NCBI GenBank assembly: GCA_031291275.1
Contig: JARLJJ010000327.1
Span: 30,583-94,582 of the forward strand
DNA: 64,000 nucleotides
Direction of reading: 5' to 3'
Source of the DNA: Formivibrio sp.
GTDB lineage: Bacteria; Pseudomonadota; Gammaproteobacteria; Burkholderiales; Chitinibacteraceae
Shown: positions 28,046 through 37,799 of the stretch, piece after piece
Layout: each line of letters opens with the position of its first letter
Position numbering within the stretch: the first letter of the stretch is position 1
Notes under the pieces: model-generated
Seen by the model: the letters and a program-made list of their open reading frames with translations, nothing else
Databases searched by the model: none
What the model was told of the DNA's origin: nothing
Translations under genes and position numbers: made by a program

Positions 28046-29215
28046 ATGATTAACCACGATTTTGATCCATTAACCATCCGGGGCAAGGCGTTGTTGCCTA
28101 TTGTTCAGGGCGGCATGGGGGTCGGTGTTTCGGCGCACCGCCTTGCCGGTGCCGTGGCGAAAGAGGGCGGGATGGGAACAATCGCCAGCGTGGATTTGCG
28201 CCATCATCATGCCGATTTGGTCGAAGCCAGCAAACATACGCGCACGCAAGAAGATCTGGATGTGCTGAATTGTGTGGCGCTTGACCGTGAAATCAAGCTG
28301 GCCAAGGAAACTGCGGCTGGCAATGGCCTGGTTGCAGTCAATGTGATGAAAGCGATTGGCGCGCACCCGCAGATGGTGCGGCAAGCCTGTGAGTCCGGTG
28401 CCGATGCGATTGTGATGGGTGCGGGGCTGCCCCTCGACCTGCCGGAAATGACAGCGAATTACCCGCATGTCGCCTTGATTCCGATCCTTTCGGATATTCG
28501 CGGCGTCAACGTGGTCATCAAGCGCTGGATGAAAAAAGGCTGCTTGCCCGATGCCATCGTGATCGAACATCCGAATCATGCCGGTGGCCATCTGGGTGCC
28601 GCGAGCATAGAGGGTCTGAGCGATCCCAAGTTCAGTTTCGACCGGATATTGGCCGAAGCGAAAGTGCTGTTCGAAGAGCTGCACATTGCAGACAAGGTGC
28701 CGTTGATTCTTGCCGGTGGCATCAATAGCTTTGAAAAGGTTAAGCATTACCTCGGGACTGGCGCGTCGGCAGTACAGCTGGGTAGCGCGTTCGCAGTCAC
28801 CCACGAAAGCGATGCCCATTCAAGCTTCAAGGATGTACTGGCCAAGGCGCGCCGCGAAGACATCGTCGAATTCATGAGCGTCGCCGGCCTGCCGGCTCGC
28901 GCGGTTCTGACCCCTTGGCTGAAAACCTATCTGGATCGACTGGAAAAGCTGCAGGCCAATGCCAAGGCCGACATCGCCCGCTGTACTCAGGGGCTGAACT
29001 GCCTGTCTGTGTGCGGCCTGCGCGACGGGCTGTCGAAGGTCGGCCAGTTCTGTATCGACATGAAGCTGTCCTCCGCCATGCGCGGCGAAGTGGGCAAGGG
29101 CCTGTTCTTTCGCGGCACCGAGCCGCTGCCGTTCGGCGAAGCAATCCGCAGCGCACGCGAGCTGATGGATTACATGCTGACCGGGCATAAGCCAGCTGAT
29201 TTGCAGCAAGCCTGA
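28046..29215 (+). CDS. Nitronate monooxygenase family protein
   Basis: A 389-residue FMN-dependent TIM-barrel protein of the nitronate monooxygenase / 2-nitropropane dioxygenase family. The visible motifs are LPIVQGGMGVGVSAHRLAGA at the N-terminus, DAIVMGAGLPLDLPE, the catalytic-region EHPNHAGGHLG, LAGGINSF and the phosphate-binding GASAVQLGSAF. An unusual cysteine-containing C-terminal part (CTQGLNCLSVCGLRDG) follows the barrel. I start at the ATG giving MINHDFDP, preceded by AGGAAAA, 11 codons after the ORF-track start. It is monocistronic, with a terminator just after the stop. Confidence 0.87.
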   Translation: MINHDFDPLTIRGKALLPIVQGGMGVGVSAHRLAGAVAKEGGMGTIASVDLRHHHADLVEASKHTRTQEDLDVLNCVALDREIKLAKETAAGNGLVAVNVMKAIGAHPQMVRQACESGADAIVMGAGLPLDLPEMTANYPHVALIPILSDIRGVNVVIKRWMKKGCLPDAIVIEHPNHAGGHLGAASIEGLSDPKFSFDRILAEAKVLFEELHIADKVPLILAGGINSFEKVKHYLGTGASAVQLGSAFAVTHESDAHSSFKDVLAKARREDIVEFMSVAGLPARAVLTPWLKTYLDRLEKLQANAKADIARCTQGLNCLSVCGLRDGLSKVGQFCIDMKLSSAMRGEVGKGLFFRGTEPLPFGEAIRSARELMDYMLTGHKPADLQQA

Positions 29216-29230
29216 TGCTTTAACCTGAAA

Positions 29231-29258
29231 CGCCGCCACTTAACTGGCGGCGTTTTTT
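29231..29258 (+). terminator. Rho-independent terminator after the nitronate monooxygenase gene
   Basis: CGCCGCCA and TGGCGGCG pair perfectly around CTTAAC and are followed by six T. It lies 16 bases after the stop codon. Confidence 0.92.
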
Positions 29259-29284
29259 ATTGGAGGTTGTGAGGATGTCGCAGG

Positions 29285-29314
29285 TCGGGTTAGCCTGAAA
29301 AGGCGTAATCCGAC
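29285..29314. repeat. REP-like imperfect palindrome
   Basis: TCGGGTTAGCC and GGCGTAATCCGA form an imperfect stem around a short loop, of the TCGGATTACGCC / GGCTAACCCGA type common between proteobacterial genes. It lies just before the orphan membrane protein gene; further REP-like units lie after it. Confidence 0.55.
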
Positions 29315-29375
29315 AAGGGTTGCTGGGCGGTAAAGCGGTATAGTAGATTTTTTCTGATAGGGGCTTGTAGCGTAT

Positions 29376-30131
29376 ATGGACAGTGACCTCTTTAGACAGC
29401 AGTATGATTTTGAACTGGAACAGCGCAATTCAATTGCCGCTGCAACTAATATTCCGATCGTTGCTATCACTGTTGTTGCTAGTGCAACGTCAGCAGTCTT
29501 ACTCGATTATCAGTACAAATCGGTTTTCCAGTCATATGTATTCTTGATCTTCGCTTCCTTTGCACTAATCGCGATTGTCGTCGCAATCTCATATCTTTTT
29601 TGTTCGTTCTGGAATTATGAGTACCAAAAGCTTCCAAATTCAACCGCTCTAAAGCAGCACTTTGAAGCTTTATTTACTTGGCATTCTGGAGAAGGTCTTA
29701 CGCAGGAAGATGCGAAAAAATTTGCTGTAATTGACTTTGAAGATTACGTGAATCAACGACTTGCGGAAGCTGGCGATTGGAACGGGCAGAATAATATTAT
29801 TCGTGGAAATTACTTACACAGGGCAACCGCAGCGGTCGCAGTCGCAGTGGTAATGCTCATTCCTGCTGGGCTAATTTATGCTCACAATAAAGCCACGGCG
29901 GATGACAAAATTTATCAGGTAAGGCTCGTCAGTACCCCTAGTCCAATTCAACTTAATGCAGTACAAAAGGAGGTTAAAGTGTCAAACCAATCTTCGAGTA
30001 GTGGAAACCCCACAACAATTCCAGCTGCACCAGCACCAAGTAGCAAGCCATCAGGCCCGCCCAATACGGTATTTAAGGGTAATACTGATTTGCCAAAGCC
30101 AGGGGCTAACAGCCAGTCTTCAAAAAAGTAA
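29376..30131 (+). CDS. Orphan membrane protein of unknown function
   Basis: A 251-residue protein I do not recognise. Two hydrophobic helices lie near the N-terminus (about 25-45 and 51-78), and a third at about 150-169 (ATAAVAVAVVMLIPAGLIYA). A charged cytoplasmic-looking segment lies between helices 2 and 3, and the tail is low-complexity Pro/Ser-rich (TTIPAAPAPSSKPSGPP). Its DNA is visibly more AT-rich than its neighbours, and REP-like repeats flank it on both sides, so recent acquisition is likely. The ATG has no strong Shine-Dalgarno signal. The two-helix N-terminus recalls small membrane effectors, but no assignment is justified. Confidence 0.65.
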   Translation: MDSDLFRQQYDFELEQRNSIAAATNIPIVAITVVASATSAVLLDYQYKSVFQSYVFLIFASFALIAIVVAISYLFCSFWNYEYQKLPNSTALKQHFEALFTWHSGEGLTQEDAKKFAVIDFEDYVNQRLAEAGDWNGQNNIIRGNYLHRATAAVAVAVVMLIPAGLIYAHNKATADDKIYQVRLVSTPSPIQLNAVQKEVKVSNQSSSSGNPTTIPAAPAPSSKPSGPPNTVFKGNTDLPKPGANSQSSKK

Positions 30132-30151
30132 ACTGCGTACAACCAAGCCAA

Positions 30152-30305
30152 GTAGGCCGGGTTTCGTAGGGCGGTGTTCCCATCGGGAACCCGCGCGGGG
30201 CAATGTTTGAAATTCAAACCTGTTCCAATGGATTGCGGTGGTTCTTTGTATAGCCTTCGGCAACCGTGATTCGGCGGGTTACGCTACGCTTTGAACCCGC
30301 CCTAC
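30152..30305. repeat. REP-like palindrome cluster
   Basis: Two palindromic units lie here. The first is GTTCCC-ATC-GGGAAC at 30175-30190 within GTAGGGCGG and CCCGCGCGGGG. The second is GGCGGGTT ... AACCCGCC at 30273-30301 followed by CTAC. Both are of the GTAGGGCGGGTT REP type. With the unit at 29285 they bracket the orphan membrane protein gene. The rest of the 420-base gap to groEL shows only the groEL 3' region. Confidence 0.6.
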
Positions 30306-30381
30306 CATTGGGTTTTCTTCGTGGTTACGTTGTTGTGGCGTTTGTCCGCAACGGGCACACAACAGCTAATTCTCTGAAAAC

Positions 30382-30409
30382 AAAAAACCACGCCGAAGCG
30401 TGGTTTTTT
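30382..30409 (-). terminator. Terminator of the groES-groEL operon
   Basis: AAAAAACCACGC and GCGTGGTTTTTT pair perfectly around CGAA. On the minus strand it ends in a T run and lies about 145 bases past the groEL stop. The symmetrical A/T flanks make it usable on both strands. Confidence 0.9.
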
Positions 30410-30553
30410 GTTGGATGCTGGTACGAGCATCGCGGGGAGCGAGCGAAGTCAGAGTCAAGAAGCACGGAGCACAGAAACCGGAATGGACATGGAGGTCCAT
30501 GAGGATTTCGAGCACCGCGCGACGCCGAATCTGACGGGCGCAGCCCCTGCGAA

Positions 30554-32245
<1,692 letters not shown>

Positions 32246-32264
32246 TTACGGAATCACCCGAAGA

Positions 32265-32555
32265 TTAAGCTTCGATCACGCCGAAGATATCTTCTTCGCG
32301 CATCACGAGCAGTTCTTCGCCATCCACCTTGACGGTCTGGCCGCTGTACTTGCCGAAGATCACCTTGTCGCCAACTTTCAGTTGCAGCGCGCGGACGGAA
32401 CCATTGTCCAGCAGCTTGCCGGTACCGACGGAAACCACTTCGCCCATGTCCGGCTTTTCAGCAGCGGCGCCCGGCAGAACGATACCGGAGGCGGTTTTTT
32501 CTTCAGCTTCAACGCGCTTGATCACGACGCGGTCGTGCAACGGACGGATTTTCAT
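32265..32555 (-). CDS. groS: Co-chaperonin GroES (10 kDa)
   Basis: GroES caps the GroEL ring. The 96-residue product starts [20 protein letters not shown] and includes the mobile loop [20 protein letters not shown] and ends [11 protein letters not shown]. The start is set by the ATG at 32555 with AGGAG about 9 bases upstream; the ORF track adds 16 unrelated residues. It is the first gene of the groES-groEL operon. Confidence 0.98.
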   Translation of the reverse strand: MKIRPLHDRVVIKRVEAEEKTASGIVLPGAAAEKPDMGEVVSVGTGKLLDNGSVRALQLKVGDKVIFGKYSGQTVKVDGEELLVMREEDIFGVIEA

Positions 32556-32628
32556 GGTGTTTATTCTCCTGTTGAAAAAAAGGGGAGCCAGTACCAGCAG
32601 CAATATTCAACCAGCGTTGAAAATGCAG

Positions 32629-32655
32629 TTAGCACTCTTGGCATTCGAGTGCCAA
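32629..32655 (-). promoter_or_regulatory. CIRCE element (HrcA operator)
   Basis: TTAGCACTC, nine bases, then GAGTGCCAA: the CIRCE inverted repeat with a single departure from TTAGCACTC-N9-GAGTGCTAA. It lies about 75 bases before groES and covers the expected start of transcription. HrcA would repress here at normal temperature; hrcA itself is not in the window. Confidence 0.93.
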
Positions 32656-32684
32656 TGATAGGGGCGAGATAGGGTCTTTTCAAG
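32655..32684 (-). promoter_or_regulatory. Sigma-32-type heat-shock promoter of groES-groEL
   Basis: On the minus strand, CTTGAAA (-35, 32684-32678) is followed after 13 bases by CCCCTATCAT (-10, 32664-32655), close to the sigma-32 consensus CTTGAAA and CCCCATNT. The start point would fall inside the CIRCE, giving dual sigma-32/HrcA control. Confidence 0.75.
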
Positions 32685-32886
32685 GGGCAACTGGAGAAAA
32701 GGTGGCTGTGCGGGGAACGCGACCTTGGTTTTTCTCTGGCAGCATCGATAAATAGACGGGGGCTCGGGCAATGCGGATAGGCGCGATGGCATTCCGGAAA
32801 GGCGCATAATGCTGTTTCCCTAGGTTGTCTGCCGTTCGATTAGAGATGGCATCGGGAGATGCTTTCAGTGGGTTAGGGGGAATCGC

Positions 32887-33564
32887 ATGGGCTTTACATA
32901 CACGCCGCTTATCAAATTTTGGCATCAGGTTCGTGCTCGTCCTCGATTGATTGCCTCATGTGCGATTGGTGTGCTCGCGTTTGGAATATTGCCACTGCAG
33001 TTTGCGCCCTCAACGCGTGTGCTGGTGGCGTGGGACATCGGCGCCGGACTCTATCTGGCACTTGCCTGGATCATGATCCGGCGGCAAACGGTGGAACATA
33101 TGCGGTGGCGGGCTCGTGTGGAAGATGACGGTGCCAAGGTGGTCCTGATCCTGACTGTCGCGGCAGCCATTGCCAGTCTTGCTGCGATTGTGCTGGAGCT
33201 TTCCGGCCAGAAAACCAATAGTCACGATTGGCAAAGTCTGCATTTGGCATTGGCGGCGGTAACGCTCGCCATCTCCTGGTTGCTGGTGCATACCACTTTT
33301 TCCCTCCATTACGCGCACACCTACTATATTGCCCTGGGTCAGAAGGGCGGAGCCCCGCTGGATTTCCCCAAGCAGGACACGCCGGTCTGTATGGATTTTC
33401 TGTATTTCGCCATGGTCATCGGCATGACCTCGCAGACGGCAGACGTCGCCATCACCAGTACGCAGATGCGCCGCCTGGTCATGGCGCATGGCATCATCGC
33501 TTTCGTGTTCAATACAACCTTGCTGGCACTGACGATTAATATTGCTGCCAGCTTGCTTGGTTGA
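32887..33564 (+). CDS. DUF1345 family integral membrane protein
   Basis: A 225-residue inner-membrane protein with about five helices. The DUF1345 hallmarks are visible: WDIGAGLYLALAWIMI, HTTFSLHYAHTYY and the stretch DFLYFAMVIGMTSQTADVAI, followed by RRLVMAHGIIAFVFNTTLLA. The family has no known function. An AGGGGG signal precedes the ATG. It is a single gene, divergent from groES and followed by a VOC gene after 46 bases. Confidence 0.85.
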   Translation: MGFTYTPLIKFWHQVRARPRLIASCAIGVLAFGILPLQFAPSTRVLVAWDIGAGLYLALAWIMIRRQTVEHMRWRARVEDDGAKVVLILTVAAAIASLAAIVLELSGQKTNSHDWQSLHLALAAVTLAISWLLVHTTFSLHYAHTYYIALGQKGGAPLDFPKQDTPVCMDFLYFAMVIGMTSQTADVAITSTQMRRLVMAHGIIAFVFNTTLLALTINIAASLLG

Positions 33565-33610
33565 TCCGGAACGCCCGCGATGCGATCAGATAATGTAGCG
33601 GAGACGAATA

Positions 33611-34000
33611 ATGCGAATTGAGCATGTCGCGCTGTGGACAGAAGATATCGGTCGGTGCGTCGATTTTTACCAGACCTACTTCGATGCCGTGGCTGGCGAC
33701 AGGTACACCAATCCAGCCAAGGGTTTTGAATCGTGCTTTCTCAGCTTCGGCAGCGGTGCTCGCCTGGAAGTCATGAAAACCACGAGCTTATCGTTGCAAC
33801 AACAGGTTGTTGGCACTCAGCGAATGGGGCTTACCCATCTGGCTTTTTCGGTCGGTTCAAAAACGCAGGTGGATGCGCTAACCCAACGTTTACAACAAGA
33901 TGGATATGCCGTGCTGGACGGGCCGCGCCAGACCGGCGACGGTTATCACGAGAGCGTAGTTCTCGATCCGGATGGCAACCGGATCGAAGTCACGGTTTGA
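33611..34000 (+). CDS. VOC family (glyoxalase/bleomycin-resistance fold) protein
   Basis: A 129-residue vicinal-oxygen-chelate protein with two beta-alpha-beta-beta-beta units. The N-terminal metal-ligand pattern is RIEHVALWTEDIGRCVDFYQTYF and the C-terminal one DPDGNRIEVTV. His5, His79 (THLAFSV) and the final glutamate are plausible metal ligands. The likely role is a lyase or dioxygenase on a small molecule, but the substrate cannot be named. GGAGA precedes the ATG. Confidence 0.85.
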   Translation: MRIEHVALWTEDIGRCVDFYQTYFDAVAGDRYTNPAKGFESCFLSFGSGARLEVMKTTSLSLQQQVVGTQRMGLTHLAFSVGSKTQVDALTQRLQQDGYAVLDGPRQTGDGYHESVVLDPDGNRIEVTV

Positions 34001-34101
34001 GTCTCGAAGGCCCATGTGATGAGGTGCAGGGCAAAGGTCCGTGTGCATCACATCAATGAAGCTTATGACTGCCGACGATAAGCAGCAGCCATAGCTCATG
34101 G

Positions 34102-35721
34102 TTAAAGCTTGAAGCTGCCTGCTGCGCTGTGCAGATCCTGCGCCAACGCATCCAGCCGTTGCACCTGCTCGTGAACCGAGCTTACGGAAGCATCCGACTC
34201 CTCCACCATCTGGGCAATGCGCTCAATGTTGGTGGCTATATTGTTGCTGGCCTGGCTTTGTTCATGGGCTGCATTGGCGACTTCACGGATCTCGGTGAGG
34301 GCTTTCTGGGAGCCAGCACTGATCTCGCGTAGCGCACCAGCTGCTTTTACCGTCAAATCCACACCAGTTTCCACCTGACTACGTACGCTGCTCATCATGT
34401 TGGCAGCTTGGTCTGTATTGCTCTGAACCAACTGGATGGTACGGGTGATATCGCGTGTGGCGCCGGCGGTGCGTTCGGCCAACTTGCGAACTTCGTCGGC
34501 TACCACGGCAAAGCCGCGACCCTGTTCACCGGCACGGGCCGCTTCGATGGCAGCATTCAGTGCCAGCAAGTTGGTCTGCTCGGCAATATCTTTGATCACA
34601 CCACTCATCTTGTCGATCTCGCGCGAATGCTCGACCAGGCCATTGATCAATTCCGTGGCACCGCTGATATTGGTAGAAATCAGGCGGATTTCATTCGCAG
34701 CATCGACGGCTAGTTGTTCTCCCTGACAGGCCAGTTCCGCGGCCTGTTGCGAATTGGCTTCTGTGGCTCTGGCGCTATCTGAAATTTGGTTGATGCTGAC
34801 TGTCATTTCCTCGATTGCAGCCGCCGTTGAAGAAGCTGCTTCGGAAGTCATGCGCGCACCTTTGCTTACCTGGTGTGTATCGTTGTTGAGTTCCGATGCC
34901 GCGCTGGTGAGCGTGGCTGAGGCTTGGTTAAAGCGCTGGACCAGGCTTTTCAGGCCGTCCTGCATGCTGCTCATTGCCCCCAACAAGCTTTCTTTTTCGC
35001 CTGGGTAGGTAATGGATCGGGATAGGTCGCCGCTGGCAATGGCTTGGGCGATGCCTGCCGCATACTGTGGTTCGCCACCCATCTGCCGCAGGATTGTACG
35101 CGATATCGTCAGAGCCAAAAGGGCCACAATCGCCAGTAGTGCACCACCAATTATTAGGAGCATGCCGGCGCGCTGCCAGAAAACGGTATCAACATCGTCA
35201 ATAAAGGTGCCGGATGCGATGATCCAGCCCCAAGGTTCAAAGCGGCGGAAGCTATTGCGCTTCAATATCCGTTCATTAGTATCCTTGCTGCCTGGTCTCG
35301 GCACGCTTACAGTCATATGGCCGTAGATATCTTGGCTGGAAAGATATCTGTTGTAGGCTTCAGCCGTAGGCGTTCCATCGGATTGGACCCCTTTGTCTTG
35401 TGTGTCAACTTGTGCTTTGATGGGATGCACGATCAAAATGCCATCATATGTACGGACTGCTGCATAGGCACTGCCGTCATGCAGGGCTGATAGCGCCTCC
35501 TTGGCTCTTAGCTGTGCTTCTTCGTGACTAAGTTGGCCTTGTACTTCCAGTTGCTGGTAATGCTCCACCATTTTGACCGCGAGCCCCACCACTTTGTCCG
35601 TGTTGCTTTCATGCTGACTTAGCATGGTGGCACGCATGGAAAAAAGCGAGACCAGTGAGATAACCAACATACCCAGCATGGCTGCGCCGATCAGTATCCA
35701 AACCCTTGTCTTCAGTTGCAT
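34102..35721 (-). CDS. Methyl-accepting chemotaxis protein (single Cache sensor)
   Basis: A 539-residue chemoreceptor that controls CheA from the inner membrane. A signal-anchor helix ([20 protein letters not shown]) is followed by a periplasmic single-Cache domain at about 30-185 ([33 protein letters not shown]), a second helix, a HAMP linker and a long helical signalling domain. The tip sequence [20 protein letters not shown] is canonical. No CheR-docking pentapeptide is seen at the C-terminus (SAAGSFKL). No che genes are nearby. The ligand is unknown; sCache receptors often sense small carboxylates. Confidence 0.93.
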   Translation of the reverse strand: MQLKTRVWILIGAAMLGMLVISLVSLFSMRATMLSQHESNTDKVVGLAVKMVEHYQQLEVQGQLSHEEAQLRAKEALSALHDGSAYAAVRTYDGILIVHPIKAQVDTQDKGVQSDGTPTAEAYNRYLSSQDIYGHMTVSVPRPGSKDTNERILKRNSFRRFEPWGWIIASGTFIDDVDTVFWQRAGMLLIIGGALLAIVALLALTISRTILRQMGGEPQYAAGIAQAIASGDLSRSITYPGEKESLLGAMSSMQDGLKSLVQRFNQASATLTSAASELNNDTHQVSKGARMTSEAASSTAAAIEEMTVSINQISDSARATEANSQQAAELACQGEQLAVDAANEIRLISTNISGATELINGLVEHSREIDKMSGVIKDIAEQTNLLALNAAIEAARAGEQGRGFAVVADEVRKLAERTAGATRDITRTIQLVQSNTDQAANMMSSVRSQVETGVDLTVKAAGALREISAGSQKALTEIREVANAAHEQSQASNNIATNIERIAQMVEESDASVSSVHEQVQRLDALAQDLHSAAGSFKL

Positions 35722-35752
35722 GACTTACCCTAAACCCGTTCGAGAACCGTGA

Positions 35753-35780
35753 ATTATATTAGCAAGTGCTAATATGTAAG
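35753..35780 (-). promoter_or_regulatory. Chemoreceptor promoter with perfect palindromic operator
   Basis: On the minus strand a TATAAT -10 (35758-35753) and CTTACA -35 (35780-35775) are 16 bases apart. The spacer is filled by a perfect inverted repeat, ATATTAGCA-AG-TGCTAATAT (35756-35775), 9-base arms with a 2-base centre. A repressor bound there would block the promoter. The binding protein is unknown. Confidence 0.65.
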
Positions 35781-35953
35781 AGTAATAAATGCCACTTTCA
35801 AGATCATATGAGTCAGGCAGGGTTCAGTAACTTTGGAAGGGATAAAAATGAGCGCGTTTGATTTTGGGTAAGTGTGTTGCCATTAAACGCGGTGACACCA
35901 CATGCCATGGTGGCGAAGATGTGTCAGCCATGCGCATGGAACCCTTGGGGCTT

Positions 35954-36610
35954 CTACCCAAGTGCGCGTAGCAGATACACTTTTTCTTCAGTCCGTTCCG
36001 TTGCGGTATGACCCTGGCCGGGATGCGTTTCAAAACCATGCTCCCCATGCAGCAATTCAATGCTGAATGACTCCTGATACAAAGCCAGGATTTCATCCGC
36101 GATGGCAAATGGCGCATCCTGCATGTCGGCATCGGGGTATTCGGTGGTTAACAAAAGAATCGGACAAGGCTGGGGCAGGGTGTCGATCAGATGCTGAACA
36201 TAGCGTTTGCGCATGTCCGGATTCAATGCCAGCAGTGCGGCGCGGTCATAGACTGCAGAGACTTCTGCCAGATCGATCCGGCCAAGATCGAAAAAATCGC
36301 CGCAGAAAATATCCACTTTATCGCAATGCCAGCGGGTCAGTTTTCCCTGTCGGGTTTTGTGCGGAATCAGCTCATTGGCCTGGAAAAAGGCTGCCACAGC
36401 CACCGGGCTGACCTCAACACCCGTTACCCGGCAGTTTTGCGCGAGTAGCCAGGTCATGTCCGCACTTTTGCCGCACAGTGGCACAAAAACGTTGGCATTG
36501 TCGGCCAGTGCAAGCGCCGGACAATACGCCTGTAGCAAGTGATTGATGTGAGGCTGGTGGAAATCGATCTGGTTGTTTTTCCAGGCGGCTTTCCAAAGTT
36601 TGTTGGACAT
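35954..36610 (-). CDS. tpm: Thiopurine S-methyltransferase-like methyltransferase
   Basis: A SAM-dependent methyltransferase of about 218 residues in the TPMT family. The N-terminal signature is WKAAWKNNQIDFHQPHINHLL; motif I is FVPLCGKSADMTWLLA, then VTGVEVSPVAVAAFF. Bacterial TPMTs methylate selenium, tellurium or thiol compounds, which is the likely role; the true substrate is not visible. I start at the ATG giving MSNKLWKAA, 9 bases after GGAG; the ORF-track start adds 27 residues without similarity. Confidence 0.85.
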   Translation of the reverse strand: MSNKLWKAAWKNNQIDFHQPHINHLLQAYCPALALADNANVFVPLCGKSADMTWLLAQNCRVTGVEVSPVAVAAFFQANELIPHKTRQGKLTRWHCDKVDIFCGDFFDLGRIDLAEVSAVYDRAALLALNPDMRKRYVQHLIDTLPQPCPILLLTTEYPDADMQDAPFAIADEILALYQESFSIELLHGEHGFETHPGQGHTATERTEEKVYLLRALG

Positions 36611-36791
36611 TGCCATGGGCTCCCATGCTGGATCGCAATGAGCCACAGGAAACAAACGCAAAAGGCCACGCTTTTGTCTGCTGACACGCATTAACGTTGA
36701 AAAGACCGTTACCGGTTCATGGCGATGACTGTAGCAGGAATATGCGGGACAAGCAGACTGATTTCAGAGCATCCTGTGGAGTGCCCCGTGA

Positions 36792-37640
36792 TTAGTCTGC
36801 GCAGTCGTGGATCAGCGCATTGGCGGCCACCTTGTCGATCATCGCCCTGACGGCATGGTCGATGGGTGAGTCTGGACGGTAATCGGCTTTGGTCGCCAGT
36901 GTGGCGCGCCCGTCCTCGATCAGTTGCCGGGCTTTTTCTTTCAAGGTGGGATTGCGCTGCTTGTTGTCCGGATCGTAAACGGCAATCGAATGTCCGCCAT
37001 GATCTTTCACCAGGCGCATGCAGGGAATATCCGTTTCGCCGTCGCCGATAAAAATCATGTTGGCAAAGGGGACCGGCCGGGCTTCATCGGGTACGTATTT
37101 ATTGATCAGCGTGTTGTCATATACGTCCAGGCTGCCCTTGTTGATGCGGAACAGGTATTGGGTTTTGGTGGTGTAGTTCACTGCCAGTGCCGGCCAGTTG
37201 GCGACACCGTTATGGTCGTACATGAAACCCGAGGCGTAAATCCGGGTGAAATGTTTGGCAATGCGTGTGCCTTCGACCATTTCGCGCAGGCCGGACGAGA
37301 TGATGTAGTGCTCCAGCCGCACATGCTTCTGGCGGGCATACTCGTTCATTCGCTCGAACCAGTCCTCCACGCCGGGAAAGAAACGGATCTTGGCGCCGAA
37401 TTCCAGAAAGCCCTCTTTGCGCACCGGAATTTCCGCTGCCGTGGCTTTTTTGAGCATCACTTGCATATAGGCCAGAATCGCGTCGGCCTGCTGTTCCTGG
37501 GCCACTTTTTGCGCTTCGGCCCAGAACTCGGCCGGCTGCATCTTCAAGGCAGGAACAAAGTCATATTCCTGCATGTTGCCGGGCGCCAGCGTGCCGTCAA
37601 AGTCGTAGGCAATAACCATCCGGGTATGTTTTCTTGCCAT
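36792..37640 (-). CDS. HAD family phosphatase-like hydrolase
   Basis: A 282-residue haloacid dehalogenase superfamily protein. Motif I is VIAYDFDGTLAPGNM with both aspartates (DxDGT), motif II is the ISSGL region, and motif IV is MIFIGDGETDIPCM. A large helical cap lies between motifs I and II. The aspartate nucleophile predicts phosphatase or phosphotransferase activity; the substrate is unknown. The ATG at 37640 has AAGGAG 8 bases upstream and is preferred to the longer ORF-track start. Confidence 0.85.
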   Translation of the reverse strand: MARKHTRMVIAYDFDGTLAPGNMQEYDFVPALKMQPAEFWAEAQKVAQEQQADAILAYMQVMLKKATAAEIPVRKEGFLEFGAKIRFFPGVEDWFERMNEYARQKHVRLEHYIISSGLREMVEGTRIAKHFTRIYASGFMYDHNGVANWPALAVNYTTKTQYLFRINKGSLDVYDNTLINKYVPDEARPVPFANMIFIGDGETDIPCMRLVKDHGGHSIAVYDPDNKQRNPTLKEKARQLIEDGRATLATKADYRPDSPIDHAVRAMIDKVAANALIHDCAD

Positions 37641-37799
37641 GGCGTTACTCCTTGAAGGACCTCGAAAAACCACATTTTCATCGCGATACTGCGTTACCCA
37701 CAAAAAATTTCTCCTGACATATCGAATATACTGCCGCGCCGAAATTTTTTGCTCGTGCCTTGTTCCGCTTAGAAACGGAAGTATTTCGCGGCCCCTTAT

